From: Halomonas sp.
GTDB taxonomy: Bacteria; Pseudomonadota; Gammaproteobacteria; Pseudomonadales; Halomonadaceae
Reading direction: 5' to 3'
NCBI GenBank assembly: GCA_018401555.1
Contig: JAGYKP010000078.1
Span: 1-64,000 of the forward strand
Length of the DNA: 64,000 nt
Below the pieces are notes generated by a model that made no database searches, had not been told where the DNA came from, and worked only from the letters and a program-made list of their open reading frames with translations. Of the stretch, positions 46,738 to 57,426 are shown one piece after another (position 1 is the stretch's first letter; every line of letters starts with the position of its first letter). Both the position numbers and the translations under genes were made by a program.

Positions 46738-48177
46738 TTATCTCCGCAGGTCGCCGAGGAAGCGCGCCTCGCGCTCCAGGCTGATGTCGGGTGACTGTTC
46801 GGCGGTCAGTCGCAGGGTAATGGCGTGGCTGGGCTGCTCGATGGCATCCCCCGGCGCGGTGATGGTGATCACCCGCTGGCGGGAGTCGCTGGCCGGGACC
46901 TGGATGCGATCGGTGTCCAGCGTCAGCCCCGGCAGGCCGGAGGCTTCCAGGCGATACACATGGGCCGCGCCGTCCATGTTGCGTACCGTGATGGCATAGC
47001 TGTTGCTGATGCTTCCGTCGGCAGTGGTCTGGAACAGCCGGTTGCGGTCGCGCTCGACATCGAAGGAGAGCGGCGTGCGGTCTCCCACCGTCCAGGCGAA
47101 GAGCCCGATCATCACCAGCAGCGCGGCAAGATAGCCCATCAGGCGCGGACGCAGGATGTGGGTCGGCTTGCCCTCCAGGGCGTTCTCGGTGGTATAGCGG
47201 ATCAGCCCGCGGGGGTAGCCCATCTTGTCCATCACGCTGTCGCAGGCATCGATGCAGGCCGCACAGGTGATGCATTCGTACTGCAGCCCGTCGCGGATGT
47301 CGATGCCGGTGGGACAGACCTGCACACAGAGGTCGCAGTCGATGCAGTCGCCGTGGCCGGCCTCCCGGGCCTCGGCGTGGGAGAGGCTCTTCTTGCGCGC
47401 GCCCCGCGGCTCACCGCGGGCCTCATCGTAGGAGACGATCAGGGTGTCGCGGTCGAACATCACCGACTGGAAGCGGGCGTAGGGGCACATGTAGATGCAC
47501 ACCTGCTCGCGCAGCCAGCCGGCGTTGAGGTAGGTGAAGACGAGGAAGAAGCCGACCCAGAAGTAGGACCAGCCGTGGGCCTCGAGGGTCGGCAGTTCCA
47601 CCACCAGATCCCGGATGGGGGTGAAGTAGCCGACGAAGGTGATCCCGGTGGCCAGGGCAATGGCCAGCCAGATGATGTGCTTGGCCCCCTTGCGCCACAG
47701 CTTGTCGGCGCTCATGGGCTGCTTGTCGAGCTTGATGCGGCGGTTGCGCGACCCTTCCAGGCGATGCTCCACCCAGATGAACAGGAAGGTCCAGACGCTC
47801 TGCGGACAGGTGTAGCCACACCAGACGCGGCCGGCGAACACGGTGATGAAGAACAGGCCGAAGGCGCAGATGATCAGCAGCCAGGAGAGCAGCATGAACT
47901 CCTGGGGATAGAAGGTGGCCGAGAAGATATGGAACTCGCGGCCGGGGAGGTTGAACCAGATTGCCGGGCGATCACCCCACGGCACCCAGGGCAGGATGAA
48001 GAAGGCCAGCATCAGTACCCAGTTGGAGGCCCGGCGCAGGCGCTGGAAGAACCCCTTGATCTCGCGCACGTAGATGTGGCGGCGACTCGCGTACATCTCC
48101 TGGGTGACGGCTTCCTGTGGGGTGTGACGCTCCACGGGATCCGGGGTGACATCGTGGGTCGGAATCTTGTCGCTCAT
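46738..48177 (-). CDS. ccoG: cbb3 oxidase accessory protein CcoG (RdxA/FixG), polyferredoxin
   Basis: 479 residues. Five membrane helices with 'WCGYTCPQSVWTFLF' and 'YMCPYARFQSVMFD', and a cytoplasmic ferredoxin part 'GDCIDCDLCVQVCPTGIDIR' and 'CITCAACIDACDSVMDKMGY' that binds two 4Fe-4S clusters. The C-terminal immunoglobulin-like periplasmic domain includes 'SNSYAITVRNMDGAAHVYRL'. CcoG supplies electrons for copper delivery (cupric reduction) during cbb3 assembly. Starts the ccoGHIS group after a terminator. Frame intact. Confidence 0.95.
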   Translation of the reverse strand: MSDKIPTHDVTPDPVERHTPQEAVTQEMYASRRHIYVREIKGFFQRLRRASNWVLMLAFFILPWVPWGDRPAIWFNLPGREFHIFSATFYPQEFMLLSWLLIICAFGLFFITVFAGRVWCGYTCPQSVWTFLFIWVEHRLEGSRNRRIKLDKQPMSADKLWRKGAKHIIWLAIALATGITFVGYFTPIRDLVVELPTLEAHGWSYFWVGFFLVFTYLNAGWLREQVCIYMCPYARFQSVMFDRDTLIVSYDEARGEPRGARKKSLSHAEAREAGHGDCIDCDLCVQVCPTGIDIRDGLQYECITCAACIDACDSVMDKMGYPRGLIRYTTENALEGKPTHILRPRLMGYLAALLVMIGLFAWTVGDRTPLSFDVERDRNRLFQTTADGSISNSYAITVRNMDGAAHVYRLEASGLPGLTLDTDRIQVPASDSRQRVITITAPGDAIEQPSHAITLRLTAEQSPDISLEREARFLGDLRR

Positions 48178-48231
48178 GGCGGGCTCGCGTCAGGAAGGTG
48201 GGGTCCATTGTATCGATGCGCTGCACAAACG

Positions 48232-48264
48232 AGAAAGGGTGCGACCTGGAGCCGCACCCTTTCT
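48232..48264 (-). terminator. Terminator after ccoP, before ccoG
   Basis: Perfect 12-bp stem 'AGAAAGGGTGCG'/'CGCACCCTTTCT' with a 9-base loop in the ccoP-ccoG gap; it lies 21 bases after the ccoP stop and ends in an 'AGAAA'/'TTTCT' pair. Confidence 0.7.
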
Positions 48265-48284
48265 GCACCCGATGGCAGGTCGCC

Positions 48285-49214
48285 TCAGTCCTGGTCGCGC
48301 AGGCTGTAGACGTAGGCGGCCACCAGGTGGACGCGCTCCTCGCCGATATAGGCGGCCTGGGCCGGCATATGGCCGTTACGCCCGTTGCGCAGGGTCTGGC
48401 GCACGGAGTCCGCGACGCTCTGGCCGGGCTGCTGGTAGAGCCAGATATCGTTGGTCAGGTCGGGCGCACCGAGTGCCTGGTTGCCGGTGCCGTCGGGCAT
48501 GTGGCAGGCCGCACACACCGAGGCGAAGGTCGCCGCACCGCTCTCGGCACGCTCGGCCTCATGCTCCTGGCCCGACAGCGACAGCACGTGCTGGGTGACG
48601 TTCTCGATGTTCTCCTCGCCGAGCTGCTGCCAGGAGGGCATCAGGCCGTTGCGGCCGTTGTTGAGGGTCGCCAGGATCTGCTCCGGCTCGCCACCGTAGA
48701 GCCACTCGTCGTCGGTCAGGTCGGGGAAGCCGTAGCCGCCCTGGGCGCCCGAGCCGTGACACACCGCACAGTTGTTGAGGAAGATCCGCTCGGCGACCTG
48801 CATCGCCTCGGCGTCCTGGGCCAGCTCGGGGATCGGGACCTCCTCATACTGGGCGAAGATCGGCGTGAAGCGCTCCTCGGCGCGCGCCACTTCCTCCTCC
48901 CACTGCCCCTCCTGGCTCCAGCCCAGCACGCCGGCGAAGTTGCCGAGGCCCGGGTAGAGCACCAGGTAGCCCAGCGCGAAGATCACGGTGCCCACGTAGA
49001 GCTGGAACCACCAGCGCGGCAGCGGGTTGTCGTACTCCTCGATGCCATCGGCGGCGTGGCCGGTGGTATCCACGTTGCCCTCGGCATCAGGGGTCTTGTC
49101 GGTCTTGCGGTTGGCGTAGAGCAGCCAGAAGGCAATCCCGATGGAGCCCAGCGTGATGACGATGATCCAGGCGCTCCAGAACCCGGAAAGGGAGTCACCC
49201 CAGAGATTGTTCAT
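48285..49214 (-). CDS. ccoP: cbb3-type cytochrome c oxidase subunit III, dihaem CcoP
   Basis: 309 residues. N-terminal membrane helix pair ('FWSAWIIVITLGSIGIAFWL' and 'LYVGTVIFALGYLVLYPGLG'), then two cytochrome c domains with haem sites 'CAVCHGSGAQGG' and 'CAACHMPDGTGNQ' and axial methionine regions 'GLMPSWQQ' and 'GHMPAQAA'. It hands electrons from cytochrome c to CcoO/CcoN. The start overlaps ccoQ by ATGA. Frame intact. Confidence 0.96.
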   Translation of the reverse strand: MNNLWGDSLSGFWSAWIIVITLGSIGIAFWLLYANRKTDKTPDAEGNVDTTGHAADGIEEYDNPLPRWWFQLYVGTVIFALGYLVLYPGLGNFAGVLGWSQEGQWEEEVARAEERFTPIFAQYEEVPIPELAQDAEAMQVAERIFLNNCAVCHGSGAQGGYGFPDLTDDEWLYGGEPEQILATLNNGRNGLMPSWQQLGEENIENVTQHVLSLSGQEHEAERAESGAATFASVCAACHMPDGTGNQALGAPDLTNDIWLYQQPGQSVADSVRQTLRNGRNGHMPAQAAYIGEERVHLVAAYVYSLRDQD

Positions 49215-49426
49215 GTGTTCCTGTCTCCCTTGTGCTTGCGGGAATCGGCCCCGTTCGGCGAGGCGCTCGTGTCACGGTTCGGTTGTTCGTCATCGTCGGC
49301 GAAGGGCAGGTTGGCCGCCTCGTCGAAGTCAGGCTTGCGACGCTTCGAGTAGGCCCACACCGTGATGCCGATGAAGGCCACGATCAGTACGCCGGTGACG
49401 ATGCCGCTTACGGTGCCGCTATCCAT
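49211..49426 (-). CDS. ccoQ: cbb3-type oxidase subunit CcoQ
   Basis: 71 residues starting 'MDSGTVSGIVTGVLIVAFIG', one membrane helix, 'WAYSKRRKPDFDEAANLPF', then a polar tail 'DDDEQPNRDTSASP'. Short CcoQ subunits stabilise CcoP with the core. The polar tail is longer than in many CcoQ proteins. Start at 49426 is 2 bases after the ccoO stop. Confidence 0.88.
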   Translation of the reverse strand: MDSGTVSGIVTGVLIVAFIGITVWAYSKRRKPDFDEAANLPFADDDEQPNRDTSASPNGADSRKHKGDRNT

Positions 49427-49428
49427 GA

Positions 49429-50034
49429 TCAGTTGCCCTTGAGGACGGTGCCCAGCTGCTGCAGGTAGGCGATCAGTGCGGTGATCTCCTGCTCGCCGCG
49501 AACCTCGCCGGTGGCGTTGTCGATCTGCTCGTCGGTGTAGGGCACGCCGAGGGCACGCAGGGCGCGCATCTTCTTCGGGGTGTCCTCGCCGTCGAGGGTG
49601 TTCTCGAACAGCCACGGATAGGCGGGCATCACCGACTCGGGCACCACGTCACGCGGGTTGTACATGTGGGCGCGGTGCCAGTCATCGCTGTAGCGGCCGC
49701 CCACGCGGGCCAGGTCCGGACCGGTGCGCTTGGAGCCCCACAGGAAGTTGTGGTCGTAGACCGACTCGCCGGCCACGCTGTAGTGGCCGTAGCGCTCGGT
49801 CTCGGCGCGGAACGGGCGCACCATCTGGGAGTGGCAGCCCACGCAGCCCTCGCGGCGGTAAATGTCGCGGCCTTCCAGCTCCAGGGCCGAGAGGGGCTCG
49901 AGGCCCTCCACCGGCTGTGTGGTCTGCTTCTGGAAGAACAGCGGTACCACCTCGGCCAGGCCGCCGAAACTGATCACCACCAGGATCAGCACGGCGAGCA
50001 GGCCGACATTCTTTTCGACGATCTCGTGTCTCAT
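49429..50034 (-). CDS. ccoO: cbb3-type cytochrome c oxidase subunit II, monohaem CcoO
   Basis: 201 residues starting '[20 protein letters not shown]'. One membrane anchor, the haem site '[20 protein letters not shown]', '[19 protein letters not shown]' and '[11 protein letters not shown]' with the axial Met. Passes electrons from CcoP to the CcoN haems. In the usual order N-O-Q-P. Frame intact. Confidence 0.96.
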   Translation of the reverse strand: MRHEIVEKNVGLLAVLILVVISFGGLAEVVPLFFQKQTTQPVEGLEPLSALELEGRDIYRREGCVGCHSQMVRPFRAETERYGHYSVAGESVYDHNFLWGSKRTGPDLARVGGRYSDDWHRAHMYNPRDVVPESVMPAYPWLFENTLDGEDTPKKMRALRALGVPYTDEQIDNATGEVRGEQEITALIAYLQQLGTVLKGN

Positions 50035-50057
50035 TGGAAGTCTCGTTCCCTGTAGGC

Positions 50058-51482
<1,425 letters not shown>

Positions 51483-51552
51483 GTCGGGTTCCCATCGAAC
51501 GCGGTAGGAGATAAAGCTGCGTCAGTTTGTCACGGACGCGGCCTCCCTGAGG

Positions 51553-51566
51553 ATGATGCAAGTCAA
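51553..51566 (-). promoter_or_regulatory. Candidate Fnr/Anr box upstream of ccoN
   Basis: On the minus strand the site reads 'TTGACTTGCATCAT', 8 of 10 matches to TTGAT-N4-ATCAA, ending 71 bases before the ccoN start. A -10 at 22 bases downstream is weak ('ACAAAC'). Control of cbb3 genes by Fnr/Anr is well known in related bacteria. Confidence 0.5.
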
Positions 51567-51671
51567 TTCGCGGAGGATTCTACCCCAGCCGGGCAATATC
51601 CTGAACAAGCCAATCGGAGTAGTTGCAGAACTCGCAAGGAGATCTCTTGTCGCATTATACCGACCTGGATT

Positions 51672-52388
51672 ATGAGTCGATTACCCCATCCGAGTGTCGC
51701 GAGCGCCTGCTGAGGGCGAGCGCGGCCACTGGCAGCTGCCCGATGGCACCCTCGAGGTGAGCGGCGAGGCGGCCGTCGGTCGTCTGCTGATCGCCCATGG
51801 CGCGGGCGCGGGCCAGGATTCCACGTTCCTGCAACGCCTGCGTGCCGGCCTGGCCGAAGGCGGTGTGCAGACCCTGGCCATCGAGTTCGCCTATCTCCAG
51901 CAGATGCGCCGCGAAGGCCGCCGACGCCCACCACCCAGGGTGGAGCGGCTGGTGGAGGAGATGGCGGCCTGGTGCGACCTTCTGACGCACCCCGTGCTGT
52001 CACCCCTGTGGCTGGGTGGCAAGTCCATGGGCGGGCGGGTGGCCAGCCTGCTCGCCGCCCGCGACGGCGCCCCGGGCCTGGTGCTGTGCGGCTACCCCTT
52101 CCATCCCCCCGGCAAGCCCGAACGCCTGCGCCTGGATCACTGGCCGCAGCTGACCTGCCCCACCCTGGTGGTGCAGGGCGCGCGCGATCCCTTCGGCACC
52201 CGGGAGGAGGTGGCGGGCTATGCGCTTCCCGAGAGCGCGCGACTGCACTGGCTGGAGGATGGTGACCACGACTGGAAGCCGCGGCGCGCAGCGGCAGTAG
52301 CCAGGCCCAGCTGATCGAAGAAGGGGTCGCCGCCATCGTTGCCTGCATCGCCGAGCAGGCTCGCGACGGTGCGCGGCCAAGTGAATGA
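51672..52388 (+). CDS. Alpha/beta hydrolase family protein, KANL3/Tex30-like (frameshifts)
   Basis: Divergent from ccoN. Starts 'MSRLPHPSVASA' at 51672, then shifts near 51705 to 'PAEGERGHWQLPDGTLEVSG'. Fold marks: 'GRLLIAHGAGAGQDSTF' (oxyanion strand), the nucleophile elbow 'LGGKSMGGRVAS' (GxSxG), 'LVVQGARDPFGTREE' (acid), and 'WLEDGDHDWKPR' (His). A second shift near 52283 gives the C-terminus 'QLIEEGVAAIVACIAEQA'. About 238 residues. Likely a serine hydrolase of unknown substrate; an alternative start is GTG at 51694. Confidence 0.78.
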
Positions 52389-52431
52389 ATCCGCTGGCGA
52401 ATGCCGTGTCGACGCCGGGTGACAAAAAGCG

Positions 52432-52459
52432 TTGACATTGAAGTCCGCCCCTGTAGAAT
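52432..52459 (+). promoter_or_regulatory. Promoter of the Val-Asp-Asp-Val-Asp tRNA array
   Basis: 'TTGACA' at 52432-52437 and 'TAGAAT' at 52454-52459 are separated by 16 bases, 18 bases before the first tRNA. Near-consensus stable-RNA promoter. Confidence 0.75.
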
Positions 52460-52477
52460 GCAGCGCCACGTGACCGG

Positions 52478-52553
52478 GGGTGGTTAGCTCAGCTGGGAGA
52501 GCACCAGCCTTACAAGCTGGGGGTCACAGGTTCGAACCCTGTACCACCCACCA
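52478..52553 (+). tRNA. tRNA-Val (anticodon TAC)
   Basis: 76 bases including an encoded CCA. Acceptor 'GGGTGGT' pairs with 'ACCACCC'; the anticodon stem 'CCAGC'/'GCTGG' holds loop 'CTTACAA'; T-arm 'GGTTCGAACC' is canonical. First of five tRNAs. Confidence 0.96.
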
Positions 52554-52591
52554 CTGCCTCGGCAGTCCCGATCATGTAGGCAACACGCAGC

Positions 52592-52668
52592 GGACCGGTA
52601 GTTCAGTTGGTTAGAATGCCGGCCTGTCACGCCGGAGGTCGCGGGTTCGAGTCCCGTCCGGTCCGCCA
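52592..52668 (+). tRNA. tRNA-Asp (anticodon GTC), copy 1
   Basis: 77 bases with encoded CCA. Acceptor 'GGACCGG'/'CCGGTCC'; anticodon arm 'GCCGGCCTGTCACGCCGG' with GTC. Sequence is identical to the copies at 52698 and 52906. Confidence 0.96.
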
Positions 52669-52697
52669 ACGTGTTTCCGATCAGTCAGCCCTGTTGC

Positions 52698-52774
52698 GGA
52701 CCGGTAGTTCAGTTGGTTAGAATGCCGGCCTGTCACGCCGGAGGTCGCGGGTTCGAGTCCCGTCCGGTCCGCCA
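52698..52774 (+). tRNA. tRNA-Asp (anticodon GTC), copy 2
   Basis: Identical to copy 1, 29 bases downstream of it, with encoded CCA. Tandem duplicate in the same array. Confidence 0.96.
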
Positions 52775-52825
52775 TCAAGGCCTGGCAGCTTGCTTGAGAA
52801 AGTGCAGTAACTTGTGCGATTGCGT

Positions 52826-52902
52826 GGGTGATTAGCTCAGTTGGTTAGAGCACCAGCCTCACATGCTGGGGGTCACTGGTTCGAATCCGGTATCACCCAC
52901 CA
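52826..52902 (+). tRNA. tRNA-Val (anticodon CAC)
   Basis: 77 bases with encoded CCA. Acceptor 'GGGTGAT'/'ATCACCC'; anticodon stem 'CCAGC'/'GCTGG' with loop 'CTCACAT', giving CAC for GTG codons. This complements the TAC isoacceptor at the start of the array. Confidence 0.94.
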
Positions 52903-52905
52903 CGC

Positions 52906-52982
52906 GGACCGGTAGTTCAGTTGGTTAGAATGCCGGCCTGTCACGCCGGAGGTCGCGGGTTCGAGTCCCGTCCGGTCCGCCA
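52906..52982 (+). tRNA. tRNA-Asp (anticodon GTC), copy 3
   Basis: Identical to copies 1 and 2 and separated from tRNA-Val(CAC) by only 3 bases. Last tRNA before the array terminator. Confidence 0.96.
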
Positions 52983-53000
52983 ACGTCGCCACGAATTCCC

Positions 53001-53027
53001 GAAGCCCCGAGCCACGCTCGGGGCTTC
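53001..53027 (+). terminator. Terminator of the tRNA array
   Basis: Perfect 11-bp stem 'GAAGCCCCGAG'/'CTCGGGGCTTC' with a 5-base loop, followed by 'TTCGTG', 18 bases after the last tRNA. Confidence 0.75.
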
Positions 53028-53240
53028 TTCGTGTGTGCGCCACTCATCTTCGGGCCATCGCACTTTTCCGCCTCGCCTGACCGACCTGTCTGCCCTTGCT
53101 GTCCCTCCTGCGTCTCTCGCCACGATGGCAGTGTTGGCCTCGTTCGCGCTCCCGCTGCTTTGCACGCTTGCGTCAGCTGTCATACAGTTGTTTGAATTCG
53201 GTCCGATGACAACTTCCCCGACAATGCCCGGAGCGCCGCC

Positions 53241-55252
53241 ATGACCGCCTATCCCCACCTCTTCCAGCCCCTCGTGCTTGGCCACCTGACCCTGCCCAAC
53301 CGGATCCTGATGGGCTCAATGCACACCAACCTGGAGGAGGTGCCGGGTGGCTTCGCGCGCCTGGCGGCCTTCTACGCCGAACGCGTCCGGGAGGGCGTGG
53401 GGCTGATCGTCACCGGCGGCATCGCGCCGAACCCCGAGGGTGCCGTCTTCCAGGGGGCGGCGACCCTGGAACGCGAGGAGCAACTGGACGATCACCGCCG
53501 GGTGATAGCGTCGGTGCACGGAGAGGGGGGCAGGATCTGCATGCAGATCCTGCATGCCGGGCGCTATGCCTATACGCCGGAGCCGGTGGCGCCCTCGGCG
53601 ATCCAGGCGCCCATCAACCCCTTTGCCCCTCGGGCGCTGACGAGCGAGGAGGTGGAGCGCCAGATCGACGACTACGTACGCTGCGCCGAGCTGGCGAAAC
53701 GGGCCGGCTACGATGGCGTGGAGGTGATGGGCTCCGAGGGGTACCTGATCAACCAGTTCATCTGTCGGCGCACCAACCATCGCGATGACGCCTGGGGCGG
53801 GGAGTTCGACAAGCGTGTCCGCTTCCCGCTGGAGATCGTGCGGCGCATCCGCGCGGCGGTGGGCGATGACTTCCTGGTGATCTTCCGGTTGTCGATGATC
53901 GACCTGGTGGAGGAGGGCAGCACCCACGATGAGGTGGTGGCCCTGGCCAGGGCGATCGAGTCGGCCGGAGCCGATGCGCTCAACACCGGCATCGGCTGGC
54001 CTGAGGCGCGCATCCCCACCATCGTCACCAGCGTGCCCCGGGCAGCCTTCACCGAGGTGACCCGGCGACTGAAGGGGGCGGTCTCCCTGCCGCTGATCAC
54101 CACCAACCGCATCAACATGCCCGAGGTCGCCGAGCGGGTGCTGGCCGAAGGGCATGCCGACATGGTCAGCATGGCGCGGCCCTTCCTCGCCGACCCGGCC
54201 TGGGTCAGCAAGGCCGCGGCGGGACACAGTGACGAGATCAATACCTGCATCGCCTGCAACCAGGCCTGCCTCGACCACACCTTCGCCGGCAAGCTCACCT
54301 CCTGCCTGGTCAACCCGCGGGCCGGTCACGAGACCGAGCTGGTCATCGAGCCGGTGGCTGCGCCGCGCCGCATCGCCGTGGTGGGCGGCGGGCCGGCGGG
54401 CCTGGCCGCCGCGCTGACCGCGGCCGAGCGCGGTCACACGGTCACCCTCTTCGAGCGGGATGGCGAGCTCGGCGGCCAGTTCCACTATGCTCGCCAGATT
54501 CCCGGCAAGGAGGAGTTCGCCGAGACCCTGCGCTACTTCCGGGTGATGCTCGACAAGCATGGCGTCGAGGTGCGTCTCAAGCATGCCGCGGAGGTGGCGA
54601 CGCTGGCCGACTTCGACGCCGTGGTGCTGGCCAGCGGCGTGCGCCCGCGCCGGCTCGAGCTTCCCGGCGCCGATCACCCCAAGGTGATGGGCTATCCCGA
54701 GGCGATCCGGCATCCCGAGCGGGTGGGGCCGCGGGTGGCGATCATCGGGGCGGGAGGCATCGGCTTCGATGTGGCCGAGCTGCTGACCCAGGTCGGCCAG
54801 CCGTCGCTGGATGCCGAGGCCTGGTGCGAGGAGTGGGGCGTGGATCTCGCCGTCTCTGCGCCCGGGGGGCTCAAGGCGCCGCGTCACCCGGAGGTGCCGC
54901 GCCGGGTCTTCCTGCTGCAGCGCAAGACCAGCAAGCCCGGTCGCGGGCTCGGCAAGACCACCGGCTGGGTGCATCGTGCCTCGCTCAAGCAGCGCGGGTG
55001 GAGGCCCTTGCCGGCTGTGAATACCTGCATATCGATGATGCCGGCCTGCATATCCGTCACGCCGATCAGCCACGCCTGCTGGAGGTCGATACGGTGGTGG
55101 TCTGTGCCGGCCAGGAACCGGTACGCGAGCTCTATGAGCCGCTGCGCGAGGCCGGCGTGGCGGTGCATCTGATCGGTGGGGCCTGCGAGCCCGGTGAGCT
55201 CGATGCCAAGCGTGCCATCGACCAGGGTACCCGGGTGGCCGCCATGCTCTGA
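53241..55252 (+). CDS. fadH: NADPH-dependent 2,4-dienoyl-CoA reductase (one frameshift)
   Basis: FMN/FAD/4Fe-4S reductase for beta-oxidation of unsaturated fatty acids with even-positioned double bonds. N-terminal old-yellow-enzyme barrel starts 'MTAYPHLFQPLVLGHLTLPN' and has 'GYDGVEVMGSEGYLINQFI'. The cluster site is 'CIACNQACLDHTFAGKLTSC' followed by 'LVNPRAG'. The FAD site is 'IAVVGGGPAGLAAALTAAER' and the NADPH site 'VAIIGAGGIGFDVAELL'. The frame changes at about 55005, and the end 'VVVCAGQEPVRELYEPLREA' closes at 55252. About 670 residues, the normal length. Confidence 0.93.
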
Positions 55253-55488
55253 GCGTTTCCGGGTCGTCCTGCTGCGGGCCTGCCGTCATCGTGATGGCGG
55301 GCCCGCTGCGTTGAATGGCCTTGGCACGGCGATGTCGAACCATGAGTCCGTGGCGGGCTCATAGGAATTAAGCCCAAGCGTTGACTGGAAGTCTGCCGAC
55401 ATTGTGCCGCGCTGACCTACGCTGAAGGTGACCCTGTTCTCGTGCGCCCGCATGCCGGCGCCGAGCCATCGGGCTTAAGGAGGCATCG

Positions 55489-57411
55489 ATGAGCATCTTC
55501 GACCACGTGCAGAACCGTTTCGCCCGCGTCCAGCAGGAGGAGATGAGCCTACAGGAGTATCTGGAGCTGTGTCGCGGCGAGCCGATGGCCTATGCCTCGG
55601 CCGCCGAGCGTATGCTTCAGGCGATCGGCGAGCCGGAGGTCATCGACACGGCCAAGGATCCACGCTTGTCTCGCATCTTCTCCAACAAGGTGATTCGTCG
55701 CTACCCGGCCTTTGCCGAGTTCTACGGCATGGAGGAGTCGATCGAGCAGATCGTCGCCTATTTCCGCCATGCCGCCCAGGGGTTGGAGGAGCGCAAGCAG
55801 ATCCTCTACCTGCTCGGCCCGGTGGGTGGCGGCAAGTCATCCCTGGCCGAGCGTCTCAAGCTGCTGATGGAGAAGGTCCCGTTCTATGCCATCAAGGATT
55901 CGCCGGTCTACGAGTCGCCGCTGGGGCTGTTCTCGCCTGAGGAGGATGGCGAACTGCTGGAGAAGGAGTACGGCATCCCGCGCCGCTACCTGAAGAGCGT
56001 GATGTCACCCTGGGCGGCCAAGCGCCTCAAGGAGTACGGCGGCGACATCAGCCAGTTCCGGGTGGTGCGCCTCTACCCCTCGCGGCTCAACCAGGTCGCC
56101 ATCTCCAAGACCGAGCCGGGTGACGAGAACAACCAGGACATCTCCTCGCTGGTGGGCAAGGTGGATATCCGCCAGCTCGAGCTCTACTCCCAGGACGACC
56201 CCGACGCCTACAGCTTCTCCGGTGGCCTGTGCCGGGCCAACCAGGGGCTGATGGAGTTCGTCGAGATGTTCAAGGCGCCGATCAAGGTGCTGCATCCGCT
56301 GCTCACCGCCACCCAGGAGGGTAACTACAACCCCACCGAGGGCATGGGTGCGATTCCCTTCGAGGGCATCGTGCTGGCCCACTCCAACGAGAGCGAGTGG
56401 CAGACCTTCCGCAACAACCGCAACAACGAGGCCTTCCTGGACCGGGTCTACATGGTCAAGGTCCCCTACTGCCTGCGCGTCTCCGAGGAGGTGAAGATCT
56501 ACGAGAAGCTCCTGGAGCACTCATCGCTGGCCGAGGCGCCCTGTGCGCCGGATACCCTGCGCATGCTGGCGCAGTTCTCGGTGCTCTCGCGGCTCAAGGA
56601 GCCGGAGAACTCCAGCATCTACTCCAAGATGCGGGTCTACGACGGCGAGAACCTCAAGGACACCGATCCCAAGGCCAAGTCGATCCAGGAGTACCGTGAC
56701 GCCGCCGGGGTCGACGAGGGCATGGACGGGCTCTCCACCCGCTTCGCCTTCAAGATCCTCTCCAAGGTGTTCAACTTCGACAGCCACGAGGTGGCGGCCA
56801 ACCCGGTGCATCTGCTCTACGTGCTTGAGCAGCGCCTGGAGCAGGAGCAGCTGCCCCGCGAGACCTTCGAGCGCTACCTGCGCTTCATCAAGGAGTTCCT
56901 GGCGCCGCGCTACGTCGACTTCATCGGCAAGGAGATCCAGACGGCCTACCTCGAGTCCTACTCCGAGTACGGCCAGAACATCTTCGACCGCTATGTCACC
57001 TACGCCGACTTCTGGATCCAGGACCAGGAGTACCGCGACCCCGAGACCGGCGAGTTCCTCGACCGCCAGGCCCTCAACGAGGAGCTGGAGAAGATCGAGA
57101 AGCCGGCGGGCATCTCCAATCCCAAGGACTTCCGCCACGAGGTGGTCAACTTCGTGCTGCGGGCACGTGCCCAGAACAATGGCATGAACCCCAGCTGGCA
57201 GTCCTACGAGAAGCTGCGCGGGGTGATCGAGCACAAGATGTTCGCCAACACCGAGGAGCTGCTGCCGGTGATCTCCTTCAACGCCAAGGCCTCCAGTTCC
57301 GACCAGAAGAAGCACGAGGACTTCGTGGCACGCATGGTGGAACGTGGCTACACCGAGAAACAGGTGCGCCTGCTCTCTGAATGGTACCTGCGGGTGCGCA
57401 AGTCTCAGTAG
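55489..57411 (+). CDS. prkA: PrkA/YeaG family serine protein kinase
   Basis: 640 residues with an N-terminal AAA-like domain ('LYLLGPVGGGKSSLAERLK', Walker A) and a C-terminal PrkA kinase-like domain ('FISFNAKASSSDQKKHEDF' in part). First of three tightly linked genes, prkA-yeaH-spoVR, that act together in stationary-phase and stress responses in enterics and Pseudomonas; targets are poorly known. Start follows 'TAAGGAGGC', a strong ribosome-binding site. The 236-base upstream gap has 'CTACGCT' at 55417-55423, a possible RpoS-type -10, weak evidence. Confidence 0.95.
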   Translation: MSIFDHVQNRFARVQQEEMSLQEYLELCRGEPMAYASAAERMLQAIGEPEVIDTAKDPRLSRIFSNKVIRRYPAFAEFYGMEESIEQIVAYFRHAAQGLEERKQILYLLGPVGGGKSSLAERLKLLMEKVPFYAIKDSPVYESPLGLFSPEEDGELLEKEYGIPRRYLKSVMSPWAAKRLKEYGGDISQFRVVRLYPSRLNQVAISKTEPGDENNQDISSLVGKVDIRQLELYSQDDPDAYSFSGGLCRANQGLMEFVEMFKAPIKVLHPLLTATQEGNYNPTEGMGAIPFEGIVLAHSNESEWQTFRNNRNNEAFLDRVYMVKVPYCLRVSEEVKIYEKLLEHSSLAEAPCAPDTLRMLAQFSVLSRLKEPENSSIYSKMRVYDGENLKDTDPKAKSIQEYRDAAGVDEGMDGLSTRFAFKILSKVFNFDSHEVAANPVHLLYVLEQRLEQEQLPRETFERYLRFIKEFLAPRYVDFIGKEIQTAYLESYSEYGQNIFDRYVTYADFWIQDQEYRDPETGEFLDRQALNEELEKIEKPAGISNPKDFRHEVVNFVLRARAQNNGMNPSWQSYEKLRGVIEHKMFANTEELLPVISFNAKASSSDQKKHEDFVARMVERGYTEKQVRLLSEWYLRVRKSQ

Positions 57412-57426
57412 TGCGAGGAGGTCCGC

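Noticed and set aside
52592..52982. Three identical 77-base units as a CRISPR-like or tandem repeat array
   Set aside because: They are tRNA-Asp genes with full cloverleafs and encoded CCA.
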